A DNA stretch of 64,000 nt from Rhizobium sp. NZLR1 (GCF_017357385.1 NZ_CP071637.1:62001-126000); one strand, 5' to 3'; counted from the first letter of the stretch, positions 44,965 through 54,248 are shown. Notes: a model not told the origin generated them from the sequence alone. Made by a program: numbers and translations.

Positions 44965-45813
44965 ATGAAAAGCAATCATCAACCATGCTCCTGGCAGCGC
45001 TGTCACTTAGTGCATCGCCACTTGTAACATCGCCGGCGGCAGCTCAGCAGGACACCAAGAGCAGCGGCCAGGCCCAATCCGGCTCTCAGACGGGCACGGA
45101 CGCCGGCTCGCAGTCGGGCTCCGCCAGGACCGGCACCGACTGCACCCCCGACGCGTCCGGAGCCTGCCCAGGCAAGGCCAGTCTTCTCAGCAGAAATCCG
45201 GTCAGGGCTCGGACATGAAAAAGAGCGCTGAGCAGCCTTCGACCGATGGCTCGACGAGCGGAAGTGCGTCCGGCAAGACTTCGATAGAAACCAAACCTAC
45301 CTCGAAAGACGCCAGCGGTGGCGCCACGACAGAACAGAAGCCCGCCGCCAAGTCCGGCACCACGGATAGTAGCGGTTCGGCCACCGCAGGCACGAAGAGC
45401 ACCACGCAAAATGCCAAGCCCGCCGAAGGCACAAGTGGCGGTCCACCACCGGTGATACGTCGAAGCAGTCGACCGATCAGAACGCGACGACAAACAAAAC
45501 CAACGTCAACAACAACACCACGACAAACAACCAGACCACCAACACCAAGACCAACGTCAACATCTCGGTCGAGTAGCAGACCGAAATTCGAACGGTGGTG
45601 AAGGAAGTCCATGTCGCGCCCGTGAAGGAAGTCGACTTCACGGTCTCCGTCGGAACGAAAATCCCGAAGAAGATCCGACTGGAAAGGCTGCCGACGCGCA
45701 TCGTCAAGATCGTTCCGCAGTATGAAGGTTACCGGTTCTTCATCCTTGCGGATGGCCGGATCGTCATCGTCGATCCCGATGCTCTGACGATTGTCTACAT
45801 CATCGAGGCCTAA
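44965..45813 (+). pseudogene. second DUF1236 protein with several lesions
   Basis: Starts at 44965 behind GGAGGT, but the signal peptide (MLLAALSLSASPLVTSPAAA) is in another frame. The Ser/Thr/Lys/Gln-rich middle is in a third segment (from 45215), then NVNNNTTTNNQTTNTKTNVN again in a different frame, followed by an in-frame TAG (in VE-stop-QTEIRTVVKEV) and the intact DUF1236 end (VKEVDFTVSVGTKIPKKIRL, DGRIVIVDPDALTIVYIIEA). At least three frameshifts and one nonsense codon. A GC-rich hairpin follows at 45824-45850. Confidence 0.75.
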
Positions 45814-45863
45814 CACGGTTTTTCCCGGCGGTGTCTTATGCGCCGCCGGGCCGCAGGAGCAAA

Positions 45864-46016
45864 ATGATCTACCATGAAGATAAGCCGTCCGGCGCCGCGT
45901 TTCCCATCATCGTTATCCTGATCGCCATGGTCGCGATTGTCGGCAGCCTGGTCCTGTCATCAGGCCACCAGGCATCGGCTCGGGTCTGGGTTCCTGGTAC
46001 TTCGGCTGGCCCCTGA
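45864..46016 (+). CDS. small single-span membrane protein
   Basis: Fifty residues: MIYHEDKPSGAAFPIIVILI then AMVAIVGSLVLSSG, one membrane helix (about 13-34). CAGGAGCAAA precedes the ATG. Similar short proteins are frequent in rhizobia; function unknown. Confidence 0.55.
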   Translation: MIYHEDKPSGAAFPIIVILIAMVAIVGSLVLSSGHQASARVWVPGTSAGP

Positions 46017-46077
46017 TCCGGCGGTGTCCAAAGGCGTACTTCCGATCCGACTAACAGCACCTATGATGAGAGCATGT

Positions 46078-46296
46078 TCATCGCAGATAGCGGCGTGAGA
46101 TCGCCTTGACGCTCTCCGCCTTAGACTTCCTGATCCTGCCTTCCTGGCCAAGCTCGTACGATATCTTCTGGCCGTCGCGCCGTAGCGTCGACCCTTGGAT
46201 CGCAGTTGCATTCACGAATACGTCTTGGCCACCGTCATCCGGCGTGGTGAAGCCGATCCCTTTGTCTTGATTGAGAAACCCAACCGTCCCATTCAC
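46078..46296 (-). CDS. divergent cold-shock-like protein
   Basis: A 72-residue OB-fold, starting with GTG at 46296 behind CGGAGAATGCT. NGTVGFLNQDKGIGFTTPDD has KGIGFT where RNP1 should be KGFGFI, and DVFVNATAIQ has VFVN instead of VFVH, so two aromatic/His nucleic-acid contacts are lost. The C-terminus carries extra basic residues. Either a decaying paralogue or one with changed binding. Confidence 0.65.
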   Translation of the reverse strand: MNGTVGFLNQDKGIGFTTPDDGGQDVFVNATAIQGSTLRRDGQKISYELGQEGRIRKSKAESVKAISRRYLR

Positions 46297-46576
46297 CACA
46301 GCATTCTCCGAAGTCACGTTAAAAGAGCATGATTCATAGTGGTGCCTCAGTCCGCAGCGCTTTGTCATACTTCGAGCGACCTCGTGTCGATCGGCTGTCC
46401 GAGCAAATTTCACATCGCTCTCCTCGAGCTTAACCTAGGGAATACCGAGCGCTTGAGACACAGCGTGAAGGTGTCGGGAGCTTATCGCGGCTTAGCCGCG
46501 TTTTCACACCGGCTCGTGACAACACTCAAAACTCACCTTAATGGTTTGTTAAGCTTTAGAGGCGCGGGAGGTTCGC

Positions 46577-47653
46577 ATGCATGGGAGCGAGATCAAGAAG
46601 GCATTTTACCCGAACTTCAACATGATCAGGCTCGTGGCAGCCTCCACGGTGATCTTCTCGCATGCCTTCCTTATCTCGGAGAAGACCTCGGCGAACGAGC
46701 CCTTTGAGCGTTTGCTCGGAGAGGTTAATATCCTCGGCCTCTTCGGCGTCTATGTTTTTTTCATCAGCAGCGGCTTCCTCGTCACGCAGAGCGCCCAGTT
46801 CGGCAGCGCGGGTGGTTTTCTCTGGCGGCGGGCGCTGAGAATATACCCGGCGTTTATCGTCTGTACGCTGCTCAGCGTCTATGTCTTGGGCGCCTTGTAC
46901 AGCCCGTTGGGCGTCAGTGGTTACTTGCTCAAGTCGCTTCATATGAAGACGACACTGCATTCGTTGCTCAACCCGAACTTTGGCATGACCCTGCCGCATG
47001 TGCAGTTTTATGACCCCGCCATCTCTTGGCTTGCCACCTCGGTCAACGGCTCTCTTTGGACGATCGGGCAGGAAATCTTCTGCTACCTCATCGTCGCCGG
47101 ATTAATGGTAATCGGGCTTCTGCGAGCCCCGATCATGGCACTTGCCCTCGCCGTGGGCGTGACCTGGCAGCTTTTCTTCGATCATCCGTGGCCAAACATA
47201 CGGTTCCTGACGGATTTTACTTTTATCGCTCCCTACTTCTTCTGCGGTTCGCTTCTCTGGTTCGCGATGGAAAAGCGGCAGCCCAATATTGTCCTGGCAT
47301 TGATCTTCGTGGCGCTCGGTATGCTCTGCCTCGTCTTCTGGCCCGGCTATCTTTACGGCCGCATGTTGTTCGCCTATCCGCTTGTCTACATCGCGACCTC
47401 GCCGGTGATACGCCTGCCGACCCTCGAACGATTGGGCGACGCCTCCTACGGGACCTATCTCTATGGCTGGCCAGTGGAGCAGATGATGAACCACGCCCTC
47501 GGCCAGTACAGCACGTGGTGGGCGGTGTTTGCGCTTTCCCTGCCGACAGCGTGGTTGCTTGGCTGGCTTTCGTGGCATCTCCTGGAAAAGCGTGCGCTGC
47601 GGTTGAAGCGGATCGCGCTCATCCAGCGACAGCCCGTCAGTGAGAAAAGCTGA
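46577..47653 (+). CDS. acyltransferase family 3 membrane protein (OafA/ExoZ-like)
   Basis: A 358-residue integral membrane protein with about ten hydrophobic segments. The family hallmarks are NMIRLVAASTVIFSHAFLIS (His in the first helix), FFISSGFLVTQS, FLWRRALRIYPAF (Arg cluster) and SLWTIGQEIFCY. Such enzymes O-acylate exopolysaccharide, lipopolysaccharide or Nod-type glycans. No polysaccharide cluster is nearby. GGCGCGGGAGGTTCGC upstream fits translation start. Confidence 0.88.
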   Translation: MHGSEIKKAFYPNFNMIRLVAASTVIFSHAFLISEKTSANEPFERLLGEVNILGLFGVYVFFISSGFLVTQSAQFGSAGGFLWRRALRIYPAFIVCTLLSVYVLGALYSPLGVSGYLLKSLHMKTTLHSLLNPNFGMTLPHVQFYDPAISWLATSVNGSLWTIGQEIFCYLIVAGLMVIGLLRAPIMALALAVGVTWQLFFDHPWPNIRFLTDFTFIAPYFFCGSLLWFAMEKRQPNIVLALIFVALGMLCLVFWPGYLYGRMLFAYPLVYIATSPVIRLPTLERLGDASYGTYLYGWPVEQMMNHALGQYSTWWAVFALSLPTAWLLGWLSWHLLEKRALRLKRIALIQRQPVSEKS

Positions 47654-47816
47654 CTTCGACCCACACATCGCAGCGAGGGCCTTGATTTCATTTTAAAGCA
47701 GAGATCGCGTACCTGGCTGGGGCACGGGAAGCAGCTATCCGATAAATTCTGAAGCGGGCTATGAAAAAGTATGCTCGCCTCAGAATTGCTGCCTCTCCTC
47801 TGCAACTGAGAAGTCG

Positions 47817-48190
47817 CTACTGTACCTTGATCACGACTTTGCCCTTGGCGCGACCCGTCTCGACATAGGCCAAAGCCTCTGGCGTCTTGGTGAATGGGAA
47901 TATCTTGTCCACGACGGGATGAACCGCGCCGGTATCGATCAACCCGGCAATCTCCTCCAGTTGCCTGCCATTGGCCCGCATGAACAGGAAGGAATAGTGA
48001 ACGCCGCGGCTCTTCGCCTTCTTGCGAACGCTCCGGCTCAACAGACGGACGACGAGCTTCAGGAGCGCGTTCAGTCCGAGATCTTTGGCAAAGACCGGGT
48101 CCGGCGGGCCGGAAATTGAGACGAGGTGGCCACCCGGCTTTAGAATGTTCACCGATTTCATAAGTGTCTTTACGCCACTGACACTGAAAT
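47817..48190 (-). pseudogene. C-terminal part of a zinc-type/quinone oxidoreductase
   Basis: GVKTLMKSVNILKPGGHLVS and continuing ISGPPDPVFAK, then TGAVHPVVDKIFPFTKTPEA and LAYVETGRAKGKVVIK form the end of medium-chain NADP-dependent quinone oxidoreductases. The N-terminal catalytic domain and the dinucleotide motif are not present; upstream of about 48190 the similarity ends. An ATG at 48161 could start a meaningless short product. Confidence 0.7.
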
Positions 48191-48523
48191 AGCGGGATCA
48201 ACGGTTCTGGCACGGCGAGAGCTTTCGAGGCCAGCGTTCGACTTGTTGCTATGGGGTTCACGTTTTAGGCCGTGAAGATCGCATAATCCATCGACCGGAA
48301 TACACAAGCCGAAGTGGGGAGGGGCGGAGAGCAGTCTTTAGGAGCGGCTTCATTCACCTTGCGTGGCTGCCGGAATCTGCTGCGGATAGATGCCGTGCAT
48401 CACAGAGGAGTTCGGACGCTTCAAGAGGCCGCGACGAGTTATTCGTTGCCCCAGATGTAGGTTTGACCGACACTCATTCGTCATGAAGGCGTAACCTCAA
48501 TCGATCGGTCACGGAGAACGCAA
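48191..48523. other. gap without a recognisable gene
   Basis: Nothing with coding character apart from the promoter region expected before the reductase-like gene at 48524. Confidence 0.4.
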
Positions 48524-49099
48524 ATGACCAAGGTCGCTTTCAATATCAGCATGTCGCTCGACGGCTTCATTACCGCAGGAAACCAGACCAGGGAGGAACC
48601 ACTCGGCAAGAACGGCGAATTTCTTCACGAATGGTTCTTCAACAGCGGTAGAGAGGGCGACGCATATGTGCAGCGCCTCACCAGCAATGTTGGCAGCGTG
48701 ATCTGCGGGCGCAAATGCTATGACGACTCGATCCCATACTGGGACGAGAACGGGCCGACGGGGCCGTTAAAGCTGCCGCTTTTCGTCGTCACCCACCGGC
48801 CGTTACTCGCCTCGCACAGCACTGGAATCTATCACGCGGCTGGGACAATTCCCGACGCGGTGAAGCAGGCGAAGTCGGCGGCCAGAGGCAAGGATGTGAG
48901 CCTCATGGGCGGAGCCGAGGTCTTTCGCCAAGCACTGGCCGGCGGGCTTGTCGACGAGATCGAGTTGCATATCGTGCCGGTGCTCTTTGGTGCTGGGAGT
49001 CGCCTGTTCGACACGCTGCCCAACCAGATCAAGCTTGAGCCCACCAGCATGCTCGACACGCCACTCGCTCGGCATATCGCCTATCGCATTGTGAAGTAA
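48524..49099 (+). CDS. dihydrofolate reductase-fold protein (RibD C-terminal type)
   Basis: A 191-residue protein with KVAFNISMSLDGFITAGNQT, SVICGRKCYDDSIPYWDENG, KDVSLMGGAEVFRQALAGGL and DEIELHIVPVLFGAGSRLFD. These mark the YyaP/RibD-C branch that reduces pteridine- or pyrimidine-like substrates with NADPH. CGGAGAACGCAA precedes the start. Not a true DHFR. Single gene. Confidence 0.88.
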   Translation: MTKVAFNISMSLDGFITAGNQTREEPLGKNGEFLHEWFFNSGREGDAYVQRLTSNVGSVICGRKCYDDSIPYWDENGPTGPLKLPLFVVTHRPLLASHSTGIYHAAGTIPDAVKQAKSAARGKDVSLMGGAEVFRQALAGGLVDEIELHIVPVLFGAGSRLFDTLPNQIKLEPTSMLDTPLARHIAYRIVK

Positions 49100-49184
49100 G
49101 CGAACGCAACCAGCCCTGTCTGACCAGGGTCCAGTCCCACAAATACCGTTTATGCCCCGCGCCGCCTCAAAAGACGTGGTCGAC

Positions 49185-49206
49185 GGTTCGATTCCCTTCA
49201 AGGCGC
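49185..49206 (+). repeat. tRNA 3'-end-like fragment B
   Basis: GGTTCGATTCCCTTCAAGGC, then GC. Upstream CCTCAAAAGACGTGGTCGAC could be part of a variable/T-stem, but no anticodon or D-arm is recognisable. Matches fragments A, C and D. Confidence 0.4.
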
Positions 49207-49391
49207 ACGGCTTCATCCTCCGTGTGATTGTTACTCTGCCCCGTTAATGGAATCCGTTGACGGAAATCCTGCACTCGGATGTGTGGGCGGATACGCTGTT
49301 GGTCTCTATAGACTGCTGTCCAGGTAACCGCTATTTGCGATGCTGAGCACGTAGCCGAGACCTCTTGTTGACACACCCAAGGCCTCTTGAA

Positions 49392-50063
49392 ATGAAAAAA
49401 GTCCAACGCAGTTTTGCCGTCGAGTATAAATCCGGGCAGCGGAAGACCGATCCCAAGGCCAACTCCATCTGGGGTAATATGGATCTTAAGTCTGTTGCCC
49501 GCGATGTAGAGGAAGAGGCAATGCCATTTCTGTCGGGCGGCCCGCAGGAGCGCGAAGCTACCGGCGAAGTGCCTTTCCCTGCATCAGAACAGGCCGGGCC
49601 TTTGTTGACACTGCCGCTCGGGCAGGAGACAACTGCATCGGCTTTAAAGGAGACAATGATGGCCGACGAAAGCGATACGATGACCAATACGAATGCGCCG
49701 GCCGTTGTCGAAACCGAACTTGCGCCAAAGAAGCAGCGTAAACCCCGCGCCAAGAAGGCGGCCCCTGAAACGGTTCTCGCCGAGGTAACCGCGGAACCGG
49801 CCGTAGCTTCAGGCGTAGCGGGTGGAAGGCAGAAAAGGGGACGCAAGTCCAAGTCGGTTGAAGCTGTCAGCAGTGCCAAGCGCGCGCCGGTGAAACGTGC
49901 GACGAGGCCTGCGCAGACAGTAACGATGGCCCCGATGGCGGCGGGCGATGAGATGGCGGATCTCCTGCAGTTGGAAGAGGAAAACCAAAGACTGCGCAGG
50001 CTGCTAGCCGAACAACTCCGCGCTGAGAATGCCGATCTGCGAAAGCGACTTAAGCTCGATTGA
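49392..50063 (+). CDS. SyrB-like regulatory protein
   Basis: A 223-residue protein. N-terminus KKVQRSFAVEYKSGQRKTDP, then an acidic section, a Lys/Arg/Ala-rich middle (KKQRKPRAKKAAP, RQKRGRKSKSVEA) reminiscent of AT-hook or histone-H1-like tails, and a C-terminal coiled coil (LLQLEEENQRLRRLLAEQLR, ENADLRKRLKL). This layout fits SyrB of Sinorhizobium meliloti, a negative regulator of syrM expression. Target here unknown. A second member follows 128 bases downstream. Confidence 0.75.
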   Translation: MKKVQRSFAVEYKSGQRKTDPKANSIWGNMDLKSVARDVEEEAMPFLSGGPQEREATGEVPFPASEQAGPLLTLPLGQETTASALKETMMADESDTMTNTNAPAVVETELAPKKQRKPRAKKAAPETVLAEVTAEPAVASGVAGGRQKRGRKSKSVEAVSSAKRAPVKRATRPAQTVTMAPMAAGDEMADLLQLEEENQRLRRLLAEQLRAENADLRKRLKLD

Positions 50064-50190
50064 AAATAACAGAAGGCCAGCCGCAGGCGCATTTCCGTGG
50101 CTATCGGGTTATGCATTTGGCGGCAGTTACCGCTATCGCCAAAGCCGGAACTTGCAGCCTGCATGCGGGAAAGAACGCGAGGTCGAATAG

Positions 50191-50718
50191 TTGGCGTCTC
50201 CATTGAAATTTCTTGCTCGGTTGGTGCGGAGGCGAGAAATAGGCACAGTCGAAGACGTGAAGCCCGACATTTTGGCAATTGGCGGTCCAATTGAAGCGTC
50301 TGCCGAGGAAAGCCTGAACACCGCTGATCGAACGTCAGACGAAAAGGCACAGCCTCGCAGTCAACCTGAGCCGTCCGAAGAAATCGGAAGCGATGCTCAG
50401 GATACCGCCGACACTGCAAACGCCGAGCTAGTGAGAGCCGCTGATCTGGCTTTATTCGATGGCACTGACATCGCCGCCGCCCACCGCGCTCCGGAGCTTG
50501 ACCAGACTACCGAAAGCGCGCCGCGCAAGCACGGCGGCCGTGCCAAGAGACCCGAAGCGGTTGCAATCATTTCACCGGCCTCTCCGGTCGCGCCGACCTT
50601 CTCCGATAAAGCGAGGAGCTTGGATGAAGAGATCAGGGTGCTCCGCGCGCAGTTGACGAGCAAGCTTCAACTGCAAAACGCCCAACTGAAAAAAATGCTG
50701 GAGCGATTCGAACGCTGA
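50191..50718 (+). CDS. second SyrB-like protein
   Basis: A 175-residue protein starting at TTG (50191) with GAGG eight bases before. The C-terminal coiled coil (SLDEEIRVLRAQLTSKLQLQ, NAQLKKMLERF) matches the end of SyrB-type proteins, and a basic patch (APRKHGGRAKRPEA) precedes it. The N-terminal half is acidic. Probably paralogous partner of the gene before it. Confidence 0.65.
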   Translation: MASPLKFLARLVRRREIGTVEDVKPDILAIGGPIEASAEESLNTADRTSDEKAQPRSQPEPSEEIGSDAQDTADTANAELVRAADLALFDGTDIAAAHRAPELDQTTESAPRKHGGRAKRPEAVAIISPASPVAPTFSDKARSLDEEIRVLRAQLTSKLQLQNAQLKKMLERFER

Positions 50719-51218
50719 TCCATTTGTTAGCGACGACAGCGTCACGCTCAGAAGCCAGAAACAGTCTCCGATTTGAAATAGGTGCCAACGGTTCAACCTC
50801 CTCGAGACCCTCAGCGCTCCAACCCATATGAGACCAACTGCAAGGTCGCTGCCGAACCAGGTCGCTTCCGGATAACGACGGGCTCGATATTTGATACGCG
50901 CCTACACCCCGGTCGACTGGGACACGATCCCGGCCGCACCTCCATCATTGGCTATGTGCATGGCGCAGGACCGGGGAGTGATTGGCTCGGAGAGCGAAGG
51001 CAGGGAAGGCATGTGACTTCTTAGACGTCACCACCCGGTAGCTGCTCGATAAGGAAGCGAGCATCCACGGCTTTGGAATAGCGGCGCGGCGACAACTCCA
51101 TTCTGAACGGACATCACACAATCAATTCCAGTCGGACTCGCGTGTCCGACCGGCTCGTTCGTGGACGAGCCTTCTTCCGCGCGCATGAGGATCGATAGGT
51201 CGGAGATCCATCACGTTT
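50719..51218. other. gap of 500 bases without a recognisable gene
   Basis: No domain-like frame on either strand. It separates the SyrB pair from the minus-strand redox cluster. Confidence 0.45.
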
Positions 51219-51728
51219 CTAGAAATGACACGCTTTGTCTTCGGCAACATTCTCGACCCGCTTGTGGCGCACACGCCAGTCGCCGGCGTCCGTCCTGGTG
51301 AGCCGATCCGTCACCATGGCGTAGGAGATCAGCTTCGGCAGATGCTCGTCATATTCCATGATCTCCATAGGCGCGGACTTGAGTTTGCTTGCCTCGCTCG
51401 ATGGAGCGATGCGGATAAGCAGGATGTAGTAGGTGACGATGATGTCGTCGTCCGGTCCAGCGTCGATCACGTGGTTACAGTTGTGCCGCCGAACGCCATG
51501 GGTGATGGGCTCGTAGCCCTTCAGGAATACCGCTAACTCCTCCTTTCCGGCACTTCGTCCAAGCGGATGATCGACGATCACATCGTCCGAGAACGCGGCA
51601 AGCAGTTCCTCCGGTTGCCATCGGTCAAATAGGAAATTGACCCGGTTCACGAAATCAATAGCCTCGAACCGGGTATCGGCGTCGATGCGCCGCTTCGGTT
51701 GGGCGAGCGGCATGGCGCTGGTGTTCAT
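51219..51728 (-). CDS. NTF2-like (SnoaL-type) protein
   Basis: A 169-residue cone-fold protein: DFVNRVNFLFDRWQPEELLA, FSDDVIVDHPLGRSAGKEEL, NCNHVIDAGPDDDIIVTYYI and WRVRHKRVENV. The start at 51728 follows AAGGAATCTTCC. SnoaL-like proteins are hydratases, isomerases or binding proteins; the substrate cannot be read. It is downstream of the SDR gene on the same strand (117-base gap), perhaps one unit. Confidence 0.8.
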   Translation of the reverse strand: MNTSAMPLAQPKRRIDADTRFEAIDFVNRVNFLFDRWQPEELLAAFSDDVIVDHPLGRSAGKEELAVFLKGYEPITHGVRRHNCNHVIDAGPDDDIIVTYYILLIRIAPSSEASKLKSAPMEIMEYDEHLPKLISYAMVTDRLTRTDAGDWRVRHKRVENVAEDKACHF

Positions 51729-51845
51729 GGAAGATTCCTTTTGCAGAGGTTGGGGCACACGTCGGCGAGGCCCGGAGAAGTCAGGGGGCTGGGCTCTTCA
51801 GCGGTCTGAGGGCTGGAGAACTGGCAGGCGCCTTTGGATGGTGCG

Positions 51846-52622
51846 CTAGACGAGCGAGTCCACGACGCCGCCATCGACTCTCAGCGCCGCACCGGTCGTG
51901 GCGGACGCGAGGGGAGAGGCGACGTAGACCACCATGTTCGCGACTTCCTCGACCGTTGCCGGCCGCTGGATGATCGAGGTCGGCCGATGCGTTTTGACGA
52001 AGTCGATGCCGGCTTGCTCGAAGGACCGCTTGGCCGTGACATGCCCCTTGAGCATCTCGGCGGCGCCTTCGGACATGGTCGGGCCTGGTAGCACCGAGTT
52101 CACCGTCACTCCCGTGCCAGCCATGCGCTTGGCGAGACCGCGCGCAACCGCAACGTCGGCGGTCTTGCTGACGCCGTAGTGGATCATCTCGACGGGAATA
52201 TTGAAGGCGGATTCCGAACCGAGGAAGATGAAGCGCCCCCACGACTTGGCAGCCATTTTCGGAAGGTAGGCGCGCGCCAGGCGCACGCCGGCCATGACGT
52301 TGACCTGCCAGTGGCGGTCCCAGATAGCATCGTCGGTCTCGAAGAAATCCAACGGCTGAAAGATTCCGAGGTTGCTGACGACGATGTCCGGCTCGGGTTC
52401 GGCTCGGATCATCGCGTCACAACCCTCGGCGCCGGCGAGGTCGAGCGCATGACCGCGCGCACGGCCGCCGAGGCGCGCCACCGCTGCATCGACCTTTTGC
52501 CGGGTGCGGCCGTTGATAATGACTGCTGCGCCCGCCTCATGGAGGCCGCGGGCAATGGCAAATCCGATGCCTTCGGTGGATCCTGTAACCAGGGCGACAT
52601 TACCTGAAAGGTCGATGTTCAA
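51846..52622 (-). CDS. SDR-family dehydrogenase
   Basis: A 258-residue classical SDR: LVTGSTEGIGFAIARGLHEA (cofactor), catalytic Ser in FIFLGSESAF and YGVSK (Tyr-Lys) are all present, and GGVVDSLV ends the protein. I prefer the TTG at 52622, just after GGAGAAGCAAG, giving MNIDLSGNVALVTG. Function: NAD(P)-dependent reduction or oxidation of an unknown alcohol/ketone. Confidence 0.88.
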   Translation of the reverse strand: MNIDLSGNVALVTGSTEGIGFAIARGLHEAGAAVIINGRTRQKVDAAVARLGGRARGHALDLAGAEGCDAMIRAEPEPDIVVSNLGIFQPLDFFETDDAIWDRHWQVNVMAGVRLARAYLPKMAAKSWGRFIFLGSESAFNIPVEMIHYGVSKTADVAVARGLAKRMAGTGVTVNSVLPGPTMSEGAAEMLKGHVTAKRSFEQAGIDFVKTHRPTSIIQRPATVEEVANMVVYVASPLASATTGAALRVDGGVVDSLV

Positions 52623-52743
52623 CTTGCTTCTCCTGGAAGGTTGGCCGGGCGCCGCGTGCATCGCGCCGCCACCAGTGTGTTGGACGGAGCCGGCGCTTCG
52701 GACCCGGTGATGGCGACGTCCCTGTCGGCAATGCGGGAGCGGC

Positions 52744-53637
52744 TTACGCCGCCGCGTTCAGGGTATTGAAGGCGGCCCGGTGCGAGGTGACGAAGTCCTG
52801 AACGGTCATCGGCGGCACGCCCGTCACTTCGGCGATGATCTTGTCGGCGCCCGAGAAGATCCCGTTCTGGTAATCGAGGGCGATCGCGCAGAAATGCTGG
52901 ATCAGAAATTCCGGCAGGCCGAACTTTTCCAGGCGATCGCGATAGGCGGGGATGGTCAGCGGCTGGTAGCTGATCTTGCGGCCGAGCACCTCGCTGATGG
53001 CCGCGGCGATGCCCGGCTGGTCAAGCTCGGTCGACCCATGAAGCGTGTAGGTCTTGCCGATATGGGCGGCCGGATCGGCCAGCAGCAAGGCGATCAGACG
53101 GGCCTGGTCCTCGGCGGCGATCGGCGCATGGCGGCCAGCGCCGTAGGGCAGGTCGATGATGCTCTGCTCGACGATCGTCTTGCGTGCAAACGGGTAGAGC
53201 AGCCATTGCGAGAAGAAGGTCGGCCGCAGGTGGATGGTGGGAATACCCGACCAGTCGAAGATCCGCTCGGCGATCCAGTGATCGCGCGCCGCATGGCTCT
53301 TGGAATCTTCGCGCGCGGAGATCTGCGACATGTTGATTACGGCCTTCAGCCCGGCGCGCCTGGCCGCATCGGCGAAATATGCCGTCGTCTGGATGATGCC
53401 GGGACGGACGGGATAGCAGAAATAGGCGGCGGCGGTGCCGGCGGCGGCGCGGATAACGTCGTCATGCTCGAAGAGGTCGCCGACCACGACCTCCGCGCCG
53501 TCGCTGCGAAGCGCCTCGGCCCGCTGGTCCTCCTTGTGGACCATGGCCCTGACGGCATGACCCTTTTCGAGCAGACGTTGGACGGTGTAGCGGCCAGTCT
53601 CACCGGTCGCGCCGGTAACGAGGAACGTGTCAGTCAT
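52744..53637 (-). CDS. NmrA-type NAD(P)H-binding oxidoreductase
   Basis: A 297-residue atypical SDR beginning MTDTFLVTGATGETGRYTVQ, with RAMVHKEDQRAEAL and INMSQISAREDSKSH. Close in type to quinone-oxidoreductase 2/azoreductase-like members that reduce quinones. AAGGAGATAGAA precedes the ATG at 53637. A perfect 14-bp palindrome (53671-53684) sits 34 bases upstream; the same palindrome flanks the MarR gene, so the MarR protein probably controls it. Confidence 0.85.
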   Translation of the reverse strand: MTDTFLVTGATGETGRYTVQRLLEKGHAVRAMVHKEDQRAEALRSDGAEVVVGDLFEHDDVIRAAAGTAAAYFCYPVRPGIIQTTAYFADAARRAGLKAVINMSQISAREDSKSHAARDHWIAERIFDWSGIPTIHLRPTFFSQWLLYPFARKTIVEQSIIDLPYGAGRHAPIAAEDQARLIALLLADPAAHIGKTYTLHGSTELDQPGIAAAISEVLGRKISYQPLTIPAYRDRLEKFGLPEFLIQHFCAIALDYQNGIFSGADKIIAEVTGVPPMTVQDFVTSHRAAFNTLNAAA

Positions 53638-53670
53638 TTCTATCTCCTTGTGTTTGGCTGCATCGTGATA

Positions 53671-53684
53671 TGTGTAATTACACA
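53671..53684. promoter_or_regulatory. MarR operator 1 (NmrA gene)
   Basis: TGTGTAATTACACA, a perfect palindrome. Same pattern as 54145-54158 and 54235-54248. Confidence 0.65.
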
Positions 53685-53704
53685 CTTTCGGGTAAAAAAG
53701 GGAG

Positions 53705-54139
53705 CTACCCGCCGAGGTTCAGCTCCAGAATTTCATCGCGCATGCGCACGGCACGGTCCTGTCCGACCTCCCGCTCAAACGCGGCCTGGGCGTTTTCCCA
53801 GAGCGGAATCGCCTCCGCCACCTTTGCAACGCCCGAAGGGGAGAGTGTGACATCGAAGGCGCGGCCGCTGTCGGCTCTGCCGGCGACAGCCCATCCGGCC
53901 ATCTGCAGCGGCTTCAGCGCGCGGACCAGAGTCGTGCGCTCCATGCTCAGCATTTCAGCCAGACTGGTGATCTTGAGGCTCTGGTAGGCCTCGAGCAGGG
54001 ACAGGATGGAGAACTGCGAGACCGACAGTCCGGCAGGCGCCAGATGATTGTCGTAGAGACGACTCAGATGTCGCGCGTTCTGGCGTGCGGCGAGGGCGTA
54101 ACAGAGATGGGGACCAGTTGGTGTCGGCATGGGGTACAT
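53705..54139 (-). CDS. MarR-family transcriptional regulator
   Basis: A 144-residue winged-helix protein: LCYALAARQNARHLSRLYDN, ISVSQFSILSLLEAYQSLKI-like (LSVSQFSILSLLEAYQSLKI) and SLAEMLSMERTTLVRALKPL, the recognition helix region. Dimeric MarR proteins bind 14-16-bp palindromes and are released by phenols or oxidants. Palindromes of the type TGTGYAATTRCACA lie before this gene, before the NmrA gene and before the plus-strand NTF2-like gene, giving autoregulation and control of both neighbours. Confidence 0.88.
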   Translation of the reverse strand: MYPMPTPTGPHLCYALAARQNARHLSRLYDNHLAPAGLSVSQFSILSLLEAYQSLKITSLAEMLSMERTTLVRALKPLQMAGWAVAGRADSGRAFDVTLSPSGVAKVAEAIPLWENAQAAFEREVGQDRAVRMRDEILELNLGG

Positions 54140-54144
54140 CTAAA

Positions 54145-54158
54145 TGTGCAATTGCACA
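54145..54158. promoter_or_regulatory. MarR operator 2 (autoregulation)
   Basis: TGTGCAATTGCACA, a perfect palindrome 5-18 bases upstream of the MarR start codon, overlapping its promoter or leader. Confidence 0.7.
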
Positions 54159-54234
54159 GTGTCAAGTCCATACCTCGCCTCCGATCGACAAGGCGTCAGA
54201 CCTACAAAGCCGCGGTTCAGGGCTCATTGCTTAA

Positions 54235-54248
54235 AGTGCAATTACACA
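54235..54248. promoter_or_regulatory. MarR operator 3 (NTF2-like gene)
   Basis: AGTGCAATTACACA, one base off the perfect palindrome, 80 bases upstream of the plus-strand gene at 54329. Confidence 0.6.

Noticed and set aside
52780..53850. 356-codon plus-strand ORF opposite the NmrA gene
   Set aside because: Antisense to a gene with a clear dinucleotide-binding motif; Gly/Arg/Asp-rich and without domain features.
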